Shown piece by piece: positions 17,580 to 25,466 of a stretch of 64,000 nt of DNA. Every line of letters begins with the position of its first letter. Position 1 is the stretch's first letter. The stretch is from Candidatus Nitrosopumilus sp. (GTDB lineage Archaea; Thermoproteota; Nitrososphaeria; Nitrososphaerales; Nitrosopumilaceae): NCBI GenBank assembly GCA_008080815.1, contig VMDM01000010.1, positions 42,480-106,479 of the forward strand, read 5' to 3'. The position numbers and the translations under genes are program-made. The notes below the pieces were generated by a model. It did no database searches and was not told the DNA's origin. It saw only the letters and a program-made list of their open reading frames with translations.

Positions 17580-18332
17580 ATGATATTAATTAAATTGGGT
17601 GGTTCAATAATCACAAACAAGGAAAAACCCCTATCCCCAAGAAAAACAACAATTGAAAAAATATCTAAAAATTTAAGAAAAATATCTGAACCAATTATTG
17701 TTGTTCATGGTGGAGGCTCTTATGGACACTATTGGTCCGTAAAATACGATATGCACACAAAAGAAAAAAAATATGATGCAAATGGTGTTTCAATTGTAAA
17801 AAACTCGATGATAGATTTGAATAAATTAATTTTAAATTCATTTCAGTCTAATAAACTGAATCCATATTGTTTACCACCGACGGATTTTATGATGGGTAAT
17901 AAACCAATTATTAAAAAAATTAAAGAGATTAAGAAAATTGCACAGTCTGAATTAACACCAGTTACTTATGGTGATGCATTATGGTTTGGATCTAATAAAA
18001 CATACATTTTATCAGGAGACAAAATAATGACACATCTCGCAAAAATCTTGAAACCAAGATTATGTATTTTTGCATTAAATGAGGATGGATTGTATTCAGA
18101 TCTCAAGTCAAAAAAATTAATCAAAGTCATAGACAATCAAAAAGTGAAAATTTCAGAAAATAAAATGGATGTGACTGGAGGTATGACAAGAAAAGTAGAA
18201 GAAGCTAAGAAAATTTCAAATTTCGGAGTCAATGTGTTTTTTGTAAACGGGAATAAACCAGAAAGAATTGTGAAAGCGGTTAAAAATAGGGAGTTTCAAG
18301 GCACGTTGTTTAGAGGTAAAAAAAATGGTTGA
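17580..18332 (+). CDS. ipk: Isopentenyl phosphate kinase
   Basis: 250 residues of the amino-acid kinase fold. Seen motifs: MILIKLGGSIITNKEKPLSP, IVVHGGGSYGHYWSVKY (with the catalytic His of IPK that separates it from glutamate or uridylate kinases), TYGDALWFGS, ILSGDKIMTHLAK and DVTGGMTRKVEEA. It phosphorylates isopentenyl phosphate to isopentenyl diphosphate, the last step of the archaeal mevalonate branch. It overlaps idi by 8 nt (18325-18332). Complete in length and motifs. Confidence 0.96.
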   Translation: MILIKLGGSIITNKEKPLSPRKTTIEKISKNLRKISEPIIVVHGGGSYGHYWSVKYDMHTKEKKYDANGVSIVKNSMIDLNKLILNSFQSNKLNPYCLPPTDFMMGNKPIIKKIKEIKKIAQSELTPVTYGDALWFGSNKTYILSGDKIMTHLAKILKPRLCIFALNEDGLYSDLKSKKLIKVIDNQKVKISENKMDVTGGMTRKVEEAKKISNFGVNVFFVNGNKPERIVKAVKNREFQGTLFRGKKNG

Positions 18333-18975
18333 AGAATTTGTAATTTTAGTTGATTCAAATGACAAACCAATTGGTAGAGAAGAAAAAGTGAAATGTCATC
18401 TTCCCAATGGAAAATTACACAGAGCATTTACAGCACTAATTTTTGACAATGATGGAAATTTAATGCTCACAAAAAGGGCTAAAGAAAAAATGCTTTGGCC
18501 AGGAGATTGGGACGGTACATTTGCAAGCCACCCAAGAGAATCAGAGACATATGTTTCATCAGCAGAAAGAAGAATGCCAGAAGAACTTGGCATAGAAAGC
18601 AAAGTAGATTATCTTAACAAATTTGAATATCACGTGTCATACAAGGACATCGGTTCTGAAAATGAAGTTTGCGGAACTTTGATGGGCATTATTGATCATA
18701 CAACTGAGGTCAAAAAAATTGAAGGTGAGATTGATGAAATAAAGTGGATTTCATCAAAGAAATTACAAGAAGAAATGAAAAATACTCCAGAGATTTTTTG
18801 TCCATGGATGTTGATTGCACTAGTATTGTTAGATAAATCTAAAAAAGAAACTTTAGAAAAATATCAAAAAACATTATTTAGTTGGATTAATGATGAGATG
18901 AAAGAAAATCTTCTAGAAGCAATTTCAAAACATCTTCCCGATAATCAATGGAGGTTAGTTAATGAAACAATCTAA
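18325..18975 (+). CDS. idi: Isopentenyl-diphosphate delta-isomerase, type I (Nudix)
   Basis: 216 residues. Nudix-fold type I IDI with KLHRAFTALIFDNDGNLML, TKRAKEKMLWPGDWDGTFASHP (metal-binding His) and ETYVSSAERRMPEELGIES (Nudix box; active-site Glu region). Most archaea use the flavin-dependent type II enzyme, whereas thaumarchaea carry type I. It converts IPP to DMAPP, the primer for prenyl synthases. Where type I enzymes usually have the catalytic cysteine, the sequence reads SHP rather than CHP; a C is present later (EVCGTL). ATG 18325 is preceded by GAGGT at 18313-18317 and overlaps ipk by 8 nt. Confidence 0.93.
   Translation: MVEEFVILVDSNDKPIGREEKVKCHLPNGKLHRAFTALIFDNDGNLMLTKRAKEKMLWPGDWDGTFASHPRESETYVSSAERRMPEELGIESKVDYLNKFEYHVSYKDIGSENEVCGTLMGIIDHTTEVKKIEGEIDEIKWISSKKLQEEMKNTPEIFCPWMLIALVLLDKSKKETLEKYQKTLFSWINDEMKENLLEAISKHLPDNQWRLVNETI
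18950..18955 (+). promoter_or_regulatory. Shine-Dalgarno GGAGGT for idsA
   Basis: A full GGAGGT lies inside the end of idi, 6 nt before ATG 18962. It supports that start over later methionines (MEKNANK) and suggests efficient re-initiation. Confidence 0.65.
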
Positions 18976-19942
18976 AACAATGGAAAAAAATGCCAATAAA
19001 GTAAATAAATTTCTTAATTCAAAATTGAAGGGCAATCCCAAGAAACTTTATGATGCTGCAGGTCACCTAATCGTAAATGGAGGTAAAAGACTCAGACCAT
19101 TTATGGTGATGAAAAGTTGTGAGATTCTAGGTGGAAATGCATCTAATGCAATGTATCCTGCAAGTGCAGTAGAAATGGTGCATAATTTTACTTTAGTACA
19201 TGATGACATTATGGACAATGATGAAATGAGACATGGAGTACCAACTGTACACAAGAAATTTGGTATGCCGATTGCAATTTTAGCTGGAGACGTATTATTT
19301 TCAAAGGCTTTTCAAATTATTTCAAATTCAAATTTACCTCCAAAAGAAATATCTGAGTTAGTTTCTAGATTATCCAAAGCATGTGTTGAAGTTTGTGAAG
19401 GTCAATTATTAGACATCAAAATGGCAGAAGAAAAGAGAATCCCAACAAAAAGAGAATACATTACAATGATAGGAAAAAAGACTGCTGCTCTGTTTGATGT
19501 TTCATGTGCAATGGGTGCGATTTCTGCCAAGAAATCTGCAAAAGATGTAAAGAATTTATCTGAATTTGGGAAAAACCTGGGAATTGCATTTCAAATTACT
19601 GATGATTTAATCGGAGTTATGGGAGATCCAAAAATTACTAAAAAACCAGTAGGTAATGATTTAAGAGAAGGTAAAAAATCACTTCCAATTTTAATGGCAA
19701 TTAGTCAATCAACTGGAAAGGATAGGAAAATAATACTGAAAGCTTTTGGAAATCCAAAAATTACTAAAAATGAACTAGAAGAAGCTGTAAATATTATACG
19801 TAAATTAGGAATTGAAGATAAGGTTAGAACACAAGCTCTAGCATATGCCTCAAAAGCAGAAAAATCATTATTCACATATTCTGGAAAAGCAAAAAATGAA
19901 CTCTTATCATTACTAGAGTTTGTTGTCAAAAGAAGTGTCTAA
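18962..19942 (+). CDS. idsA: Polyprenyl (geranylgeranyl) diphosphate synthase 1
   Basis: 326 residues. First Asp-rich motif VHDDIMDNDEMRHG with GGKRLRPFMV before it, second motif FQITDDLIGVMGDPK, and KPVGNDLREGKKSLP after it. It condenses DMAPP/IPP to C15-C20 prenyl diphosphate for archaeal lipid cores. The residues before the first DDxxD (MVHNFTLVHDD) lack a bulky aromatic immediately upstream, which fits a C20 product, but chain length needs experiment. It overlaps idi by 14 nt. A second, shorter prenyl synthase is at 40.3 kb. Confidence 0.95.
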   Translation: MKQSKTMEKNANKVNKFLNSKLKGNPKKLYDAAGHLIVNGGKRLRPFMVMKSCEILGGNASNAMYPASAVEMVHNFTLVHDDIMDNDEMRHGVPTVHKKFGMPIAILAGDVLFSKAFQIISNSNLPPKEISELVSRLSKACVEVCEGQLLDIKMAEEKRIPTKREYITMIGKKTAALFDVSCAMGAISAKKSAKDVKNLSEFGKNLGIAFQITDDLIGVMGDPKITKKPVGNDLREGKKSLPILMAISQSTGKDRKIILKAFGNPKITKNELEEAVNIIRKLGIEDKVRTQALAYASKAEKSLFTYSGKAKNELLSLLEFVVKRSV

Positions 19943-19957
19943 TAATTACGAGTCATC

Positions 19958-21670
19958 ATGGATGAAAATTTAAGAAAAGAAATTAGAAAAATGGCATTAC
20001 AAAATGCATATGAGCATGGAGGCCAGACCAGGGATAAAATAATTCTAGGTAAAATTTTAGGAGTTAAAGCAGAGTTAAGAAATCAGATTAAAGACATTTC
20101 ACCAATAATTACAGAAATAGTGGACAGTGTTAATGGATTAGATTCAGAATTACAAAAAAAAGAGATAGAAAATGAATTTCCAGAAATTTTAATCCCCAAA
20201 GAAAAAATTGAGGAACGTGAAGGACTTCCAGAATTAAAGAATGCCATTCAAGGAAAAGTAGTAACACGATTTCCACCTGAACCAAATGGTTATCCACATA
20301 TTGGACATGCAAAAGCTGCAATAATTAATTCAGAATATGCCAAGATGTATGGAGGTAAATTCATTCTTAGAATGGACGATACCAATCCGGAAGCTGAAAG
20401 AATGGAGTATCATGCAGCAATAAAAGTGGGCCTAGAATGGTTAGGAATAAAATTTGATCAAGTTAAAAGTACATCAGACGATATGAAAATTTTTTATGAA
20501 AAAGCAATTGAATTGATTGATTCTGATAGAGCTTACATCTGTACATGTAAGAGAGAAGACATTAGTAAAAATCGAAGAGAAAGAATTGCTTGTAAATGTA
20601 GTAAAAAAGATATCAAAGATAATCAAAAAAATTGGGAAAAAATGAGGGAGAAATTCAAACCAGGAGAAGCTATTGTACGATTTAGAGGAAATATGGAAGA
20701 TGATAATGCAGTTATGCGAGATCCAGTATTGCTAAGAATAATTGAAGAAAAACACTACACTCAAGGCGATAAATATAGAATTTGGCCTAGTTATGATTTC
20801 GCGGTTGCAATTGAAGATAGTATTGATGGAGTAACACATGCATTTCGTTCAAAAGAATTTGAATTAAGAAGAGAATTAATTGATGCATTGTTAGATGCAT
20901 TAAAAATGAGAAAACCCGACCAGGGATTTTTTTCACGACTAGAATTTAAGGGAATGCCAATATCAAAAAGAATAATCAAACCCCTCATTGAGGAAGGTAA
21001 GGTTTCATGGTATGATGATCCAAGATTGCCAACATTGGAAGCATTGAGAAGAAGAGGTATCAGACCAGAAGCTATTAGAAAATTCATTATGTCTTTAGGA
21101 TTAACTAAAGCCAATACACTTGCACCATTTGATTCACTTGAAGCTTTCAATAGAAAAATTGTAGATTCAGAAAGCATACGATTATTCATGGTTGCAAATC
21201 CTAAAAAATTAGTAATCAAAAATCTAACAAAAAAATCTGTAGAAATTTCTAATCATCCAGTAATCGACATGGGAAAAAGAACTATAGAAATTGACGAAAA
21301 TTTTTACATTTCAAGCGATGATCTGAAAGAAAATCCAATTGGTACAAAATTAAGGCTATTAGGAATAGGAAATATTTCAATTATTGAAAATAATTCAGAA
21401 GTTATTGCAGAATATATTGGAGATGAGGACCAATCTGAAATTCCAAAAATTCAGTGGGTACCAATACAAAATGCACATAAAATCAAAATGATAATTCCAG
21501 ATATTCTTTTCAATGAAAATGAAGAATTTAATGAAGACAGTTTGAAAGAAATTGACGTTTATACAGAGCCATATTATTTGGAATTAAAGGATGGAGATAT
21601 GATTCAATTTGTTAGATTTGGTTACTGTAGAAAAGACGCTCAAACCCAAGCAATATTTACACACAAGTGA
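19958..21670 (+). CDS. gltX: Glutamyl-tRNA synthetase, archaeal type
   Basis: 570 residues. Class I synthetase signatures: FPPEPNGYPHIGHAKAA (HIGH) and KGMPISKRIIKPL (KMSKS equivalent MPISKR). The archaeal-type beta-barrel anticodon domain follows (from about residue 380), not the bacterial helical one. A cysteine-rich insert (YICTCKREDI, RIACKCSKKD) could bind zinc. It charges tRNA-Glu; in archaea lacking GlnRS it may also misacylate tRNA-Gln for amidation by GatDE. ATG 19958 is 15 nt after idsA. tRNA-Glu and the tRNA-dependent haem gene hemA also lie in this window. Confidence 0.96.
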   Translation: MDENLRKEIRKMALQNAYEHGGQTRDKIILGKILGVKAELRNQIKDISPIITEIVDSVNGLDSELQKKEIENEFPEILIPKEKIEEREGLPELKNAIQGKVVTRFPPEPNGYPHIGHAKAAIINSEYAKMYGGKFILRMDDTNPEAERMEYHAAIKVGLEWLGIKFDQVKSTSDDMKIFYEKAIELIDSDRAYICTCKREDISKNRRERIACKCSKKDIKDNQKNWEKMREKFKPGEAIVRFRGNMEDDNAVMRDPVLLRIIEEKHYTQGDKYRIWPSYDFAVAIEDSIDGVTHAFRSKEFELRRELIDALLDALKMRKPDQGFFSRLEFKGMPISKRIIKPLIEEGKVSWYDDPRLPTLEALRRRGIRPEAIRKFIMSLGLTKANTLAPFDSLEAFNRKIVDSESIRLFMVANPKKLVIKNLTKKSVEISNHPVIDMGKRTIEIDENFYISSDDLKENPIGTKLRLLGIGNISIIENNSEVIAEYIGDEDQSEIPKIQWVPIQNAHKIKMIIPDILFNENEEFNEDSLKEIDVYTEPYYLELKDGDMIQFVRFGYCRKDAQTQAIFTHK

Positions 21671-21676
21671 TATTTT

Positions 21677-22546
21677 ATGAAAATTGCACGAATAATAAAA
21701 GGAAATAATGAGACATATGGATTTGTAAAAGATAACAAGATTTCAACAAAAGATGAGATTACATATCTCACTGGAGTCCCAATCCCATACAATATCAAAG
21801 ATTTTCTATTTGATGGATGGTATGATGAGATAAAAGATAAAATTGAAAAACTTCCATATGAAGAGGAATTATCAAATTTCAAATTACTTGCACCTATTCC
21901 AAACCCAAACAAAATCATATGTCTAGCATTCAATTATGTTGATCATGCAAAAGAACAGGGATTAACTGCACCTGAAGATCCAGCATTAGTAATTAAACCG
22001 AGAACCGCTTTAAATCACACTAAAGGTGAAATCAAATGCCCGGATTTTGTTACTCAATTAGACTACGAAGTTGAATTGGCGTTAATAATTGGTAAAGATT
22101 GCAAAAATGTGAAACCAGAAGAAGCTATGGATGCAATTTTTGGATATATGATAATGAATGATGTTTCAGCAAGAGATATTCAAAATAAAGATAAACAATT
22201 CACCAGAGGTAAGGGTTTTGATACATTTGCCCCATGTGGACCATGGATTACCACCAAAGATGAAATTATGAACCCACAAAATCTTAAACTCACTACAAAG
22301 GTAAATGGAGATTATAGACAAAATTCCAACACAGATAACATGTTTATTAAAATTCCACAAATCATATCAAAAATTTCAAAGGTTATGACTTTAGAAAAAG
22401 GGGACATCATATCAACGGGTACACCTGCAGGAGTTATGTTAAACAAACCTAATGCAGTTTACTTGAAAGATGGTGATGTAATAGAAATGGAAATTGAAGG
22501 ATTGGGTAAATTAGAAAATATTATTAAATTTACAAAATCAGAATAA
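21677..22546 (+). CDS. Fumarylacetoacetate hydrolase family protein
   Basis: 289 residues. Short N-terminal domain, then the FAH C-terminal fold with ICLAFNYVDHAKEQG, KPRTALNHTKGEIKCP, LDYEVELALIIGKDCKNV (metal Glu pair), GYMIMNDVSARDIQ and GDIISTGTPAGV. The family splits C-C bonds in acylpyruvates or decarboxylates oxaloacetate (FAHD1-like). The substrate cannot be told from sequence. It follows gltX by 6 nt and probably ends the rpoN-to-gltX operon. The last 9 nt overlap the convergent acetyltransferase gene. Confidence 0.9.
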   Translation: MKIARIIKGNNETYGFVKDNKISTKDEITYLTGVPIPYNIKDFLFDGWYDEIKDKIEKLPYEEELSNFKLLAPIPNPNKIICLAFNYVDHAKEQGLTAPEDPALVIKPRTALNHTKGEIKCPDFVTQLDYEVELALIIGKDCKNVKPEEAMDAIFGYMIMNDVSARDIQNKDKQFTRGKGFDTFAPCGPWITTKDEIMNPQNLKLTTKVNGDYRQNSNTDNMFIKIPQIISKISKVMTLEKGDIISTGTPAGVMLNKPNAVYLKDGDVIEMEIEGLGKLENIIKFTKSE

Positions 22547-23317
22547 TTTTTTCTTCATATGATTAAATTCTAATTTCAAATCTAGTTCCTTTTCAGATAA
22601 CAATTTTTCTGGACTGAGAACTTGTATTCGTTCAATATGATTTTCAGATGCATAATTTTGAATGTAAGATAAAATGTTATCTGTACAAATTTTATCAGAG
22701 CCATAAATGGTAACTAGAATTGTTTTTTCAAAGTGTTTAGAATGAGTTATAATTCCAATTGAGAGATTATTTCCAATTTTAGATTCAACAATTTGATTTT
22801 TTTTATTTAGTTCTAATATGATTTTGTTAGTTAGTGGAAACCATCTCCATGAATCAATGTAAAATGGAAATTGTGATTTGTTCAAGTGATCAATAAAATT
22901 TATTTTAAAATTTGAATTTTGTTTGGGTTCTAATGTATAAAAATTCCATTGACAGTTAATTTTGTATCCTAGTGATTTGACTAGATTCATGGAGGGCATA
23001 TTTTGAACATCAATTAGCATGTAAGAGAATTTGACACTATTTCGTTTGGAGATTTTTTCAATCTTTGAGATTAAATGAGTAGCAATTTTTTGGTGTCTGA
23101 AATTTTTATCAACTCTAATTCCCTCAATCCATACTAGTGAATTGTAAAAATAGGCATGAATTAATCCGACGGGGTTAATTCTTTCAAAGATTAGTAAATA
23201 GCCCTCTTTATACCAAAAATTCCAAACTTGTTCAATATAATCACCCCAAGGAAATGTATTCTTACAAAAGTCTAAGACACGAGCTTTGTCAGACAATTTT
23301 GCAAATCTTATTTGCAT
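22538..23317 (-). CDS. GNAT-family acetyltransferase with C-terminal extension
   Basis: 259 residues. The N-terminal 140 residues form a GNAT domain: MQIRFAKLSDKARVLDFC, IEGIRVDKNFRHQKIATHLI (acetyl-CoA motif A, here RHQKIA rather than RGxGxG/A) and MPSMNLVKSLGYKINCQW. The C-terminal about 110 residues (YIDSWRWFPLTNKIILELN onward) are probably a second, degenerate GNAT-like half. This layout is known from thaumarchaeal N-acetyltransferases of unknown substrate. It overlaps the FAH gene by 9 nt tail to tail and is divergent from the Rieske gene. Confidence 0.8.
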   Translation of the reverse strand: MQIRFAKLSDKARVLDFCKNTFPWGDYIEQVWNFWYKEGYLLIFERINPVGLIHAYFYNSLVWIEGIRVDKNFRHQKIATHLISKIEKISKRNSVKFSYMLIDVQNMPSMNLVKSLGYKINCQWNFYTLEPKQNSNFKINFIDHLNKSQFPFYIDSWRWFPLTNKIILELNKKNQIVESKIGNNLSIGIITHSKHFEKTILVTIYGSDKICTDNILSYIQNYASENHIERIQVLSPEKLLSEKELDLKLEFNHMKKKLF

Positions 23318-23354
23318 AAGTTAAAATTTTAAGGAATAGACAATAAAAATTAAC

Positions 23355-23663
23355 ATGGGAAAGATCATAGCAGCCAAAGTATCAGAAATTCCTCCTGGAA
23401 AGATGATCAAAGTAACAATTGATGGTCGAGATATTCTAGTTGCAAATATTGATGGAGAGTTTTTTGCAACTGATGATTCATGTACTCATTCAGGAGCAAG
23501 TCTATCAGAAGGTAAACTTGATGAATGTAAAATTACATGTGGTTGGCATGCAGCAGAATTTGATTGTAAAACTGGAAAAATGTTAAAATTTCCGGTAAAA
23601 TTAAGAGATTTAACTTCATACAAGATTTCTATTGAATCAGAAAATATTTTTGTGGAGATGTAA
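23355..23663 (+). CDS. Rieske [2Fe-2S] ferredoxin
   Basis: 102 residues, soluble, no signal peptide or membrane anchor. The cluster ligands are C43-x-H45 in CTHSGASLSEG and C62-xx-H65 in CGWHAAEFD. This is a Rieske-type ferredoxin like those serving ring-hydroxylating oxygenases or NirD-like partners. No oxygenase is adjacent. It stands divergent from the acetyltransferase gene and is followed by the UPF0147 gene, which has its own AT-rich promoter. It could act as a cytoplasmic single-electron carrier. The partner is unknown. Confidence 0.93.
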   Translation: MGKIIAAKVSEIPPGKMIKVTIDGRDILVANIDGEFFATDDSCTHSGASLSEGKLDECKITCGWHAAEFDCKTGKMLKFPVKLRDLTSYKISIESENIFVEM

Positions 23664-23693
23664 CTATATACCTGTATAAGTTAAGTGATTAAT

Positions 23694-23963
23694 ATGGCTG
23701 ATGAAAAACAAAATAAAGAATCATTGAAGGAAGCACTAGATACTCTTAATCAAATTGTATCTAGTAACTCTACTCCAAAAACTATTAAAAAATCAATTAG
23801 TGATTTGATAAATGATTTGAATGATGAAGAATATTCTTTATCTGTCAGAGCAGCTAATACAATTAGTTTACTTGACGACGTAACACAAGATCCAAATTTA
23901 CCATCTTATGTCAGAACACAATTATGGCAAGCAGTTTCAAAACTTGAAAGTATTAGAGAATAA
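23694..23963 (+). CDS. UPF0147 family protein
   Basis: 89 residues from ATG 23694. All-helical: LKEALDTLNQIVSSNSTPKT, then KSISDLINDLNDEEYSLSVR and TQDPNLPSYVRTQLWQAVSKLE. The last segment is the hallmark of the archaeal UPF0147 family, whose role is not established. An in-frame GTG lies three codons upstream (23685). ATG is preferred because TATATA-like bases lie at about 23666-23672, giving a leaderless spacing. Single copy; the following methyltransferase-like gene begins 13 nt after its stop. Confidence 0.88.
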   Translation: MADEKQNKESLKEALDTLNQIVSSNSTPKTIKKSISDLINDLNDEEYSLSVRAANTISLLDDVTQDPNLPSYVRTQLWQAVSKLESIRE

Positions 23964-23976
23964 AGATTGAGATATT

Positions 23977-24738
23977 TTGAATATTGATGAATATTTACAA
24001 AAACTTCCCAGAAATATTTTAGATGGAGAGGATGCCAATCTCTCAGAAAAATCATATAGAACAATCTTTAATTTAGTTAATTTGAAACCCAGTGATATTT
24101 TTTATCATTTGGGTAGTGGTGATGGATTAGGAGTTAAAATTGCAAAAAGAGATTACAACGTAAAAAAATCTATTGGAATAGATTACAACGTAAAAAAAAT
24201 TAATTTGGCAGAAAAAGAAGCATCTCAAGAAAATATTGTTACAGAATTTATTCATCAAGATATCTTAGATGCAGATATTTCTGATGCAACGGTGATTTTG
24301 TTTTGGTTTACTGATGAACAAGTAATAAAAAAAATGAAAGTGAAATTTTCCAATCTAAAGGAGGGAACAAGGATCATTACAATATGGGGACCACTTCCAG
24401 AAACGATTCCAGAAAAAGTAGATTTCCCCTACATCATCAATACAATACCTTTCAAAAAGGCCAATAATATTCAGGAACAGTTATTATCAATTTTTAAAGT
24501 TAAATGTGTGGATTTTGTTACAGCATGGGAGTTTGCTGAAAGATATACCAAGGCTTTAGGAACGCCAGAGGTAAAAAATGATAGATTTTTAACAATTATT
24601 CAAACTTTGACAATTTGGATTAATGCAAAAAAATTGGGTGTAACATGTGGAGAAGGAATTCCGGAATCAATTAGTACATACATTAAATTAATGAAAATGA
24701 ATTTTGATATTGATTTTGAACCATTGTTAAATGATTAA
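23977..24738 (+). CDS. SAM-dependent methyltransferase-like protein
   Basis: 253 residues. The Rossmann methyltransferase motif I appears as SDIFYHLGSGDGLGVKIAKR, followed by the acidic motif II end SIGIDYNVKKINLA and FIHQDILDADISDATVILFW. This is close to DOT1/class I methyltransferases with an uncharacterised C-terminal about 100 residues (TIPFKKANNIQEQ onward). Start TTG 23977 is supported only by frame. An internal 18-nt direct repeat makes the residues DYNVKK occur twice, 10 residues apart. Target is unknown. Confidence 0.75.
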   Translation: MNIDEYLQKLPRNILDGEDANLSEKSYRTIFNLVNLKPSDIFYHLGSGDGLGVKIAKRDYNVKKSIGIDYNVKKINLAEKEASQENIVTEFIHQDILDADISDATVILFWFTDEQVIKKMKVKFSNLKEGTRIITIWGPLPETIPEKVDFPYIINTIPFKKANNIQEQLLSIFKVKCVDFVTAWEFAERYTKALGTPEVKNDRFLTIIQTLTIWINAKKLGVTCGEGIPESISTYIKLMKMNFDIDFEPLLND

Positions 24739-24752
24739 CTGTAAGCCTTTTA

Positions 24753-24760
24753 TTTTATAA
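24753..24760 (+). promoter_or_regulatory. TATA box of the 115-aa gene
   Basis: TTTTATAA about 20 nt before ATG 24776, consistent with leaderless transcription. Confidence 0.4.
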
Positions 24761-24775
24761 ACTAGTTAATTTCTT

Positions 24776-25123
24776 ATGGAAGAAAGATTACACCTTAATG
24801 TTTCTGCTATAGATTATGATAAAACATCCAAAGCTCTTACAAAACAACTATCTTTACTTGAAGAGATGGTTCATAGTGAAGAAGATTTTGTTATGACAGA
24901 TTCTGAATTTGCATTCGGATGGCATTTTTTTGTTCTTAGTGTGAATAAAACACTAATTCAAAAATTAGCAGAAATGCTAGGTCCAGATTTTGATAAATTA
25001 AAGGGAAAAAATATGGAAAAAAAATTCATTTCTTGGTTAACAAAAAACCTGGAAGGAAAATCGCCTAGATTCAAACTAGCTCTAAAAGAAGAAATGGAAT
25101 CCAGTAAATTTGGAATTTTTTAA
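24776..25123 (+). CDS. Hypothetical protein, 115 aa
   Basis: A small helical protein (LSLLEEMVHSEEDFVM, FGWHFFVLSVNKTLIQKLAEML, KNMEKKFISWLTKNLEG) with no cysteine, signal peptide or transmembrane span. I do not recognise a family. It has its own TATA-like box (24753-24760) and is followed by the convergent tRNA-His. The pattern of charged helices with a basic C-terminal half suggests a soluble protein-binding or nucleic-acid-binding role, but this is a guess. Coding bias resembles neighbouring genes, so it is likely real. Confidence 0.65.
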   Translation: MEERLHLNVSAIDYDKTSKALTKQLSLLEEMVHSEEDFVMTDSEFAFGWHFFVLSVNKTLIQKLAEMLGPDFDKLKGKNMEKKFISWLTKNLEGKSPRFKLALKEEMESSKFGIF

Positions 25124-25150
25124 TAAAAAAAATTAATAAAATAAAATGTA

Positions 25151-25223
25151 GGCCCTCGAGGGGAATCGAACTCCTGTCCGAGGATCCACAATCCTCTATA
25201 CTAACCACTGTACTACGAGGGCC
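25151..25223 (-). tRNA. tRNA-His (GTG) with encoded G-1
   Basis: 73 nt on the minus strand. Anticodon loop TTGTGGA gives GTG. The acceptor starts with G-1 (25223) followed by GCCCTCG, and G-1 faces C73 (25151), the archaeal/bacterial identity pair for HisRS. T-arm GAGTTCGATTCC is intact. No intron and no encoded CCA. Confidence 0.97.
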
Positions 25224-25318
25224 ACAAAAAATTAATGAAAAGTTCCGCTAATAATCTTTGATTTTTATTAAAAAATTCCAACTGTAGATTTATTACTTAC
25301 CAACAAGTTTTTGAAAAT

Positions 25319-25399
25319 ATGAGATTATGGTGGATTGCCATGGCTGCATCGATAGGCATAATTTACTACGGTGCAATGTACCTGTTACCATACAAATAG
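25319..25399 (+). CDS. Candidate 26-aa single-span membrane microprotein
   Basis: ATG 25319 to TAG 25397-25399. The product is MRLWWIAMAASIGIIYYG followed by AMYLLPYK: a two-tryptophan start, one hydrophobic span of about 20 residues and a lysine end. A TATA-like ATTTATTAC lies about 27 nt upstream. It fills the gap between tRNA-His and corA. Small-subunit-like spans of this size occur in respiratory complexes, but there is no direct evidence for a partner. It may be chance. Confidence 0.4.
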   Translation: MRLWWIAMAASIGIIYYGAMYLLPYK

Positions 25400-25466
25400 A
25401 AAATTTTTGAAAAAATCTTTCAATTATCGATCGCTTTAAATTTGTTGCAAATGTCCACATTTCGAC

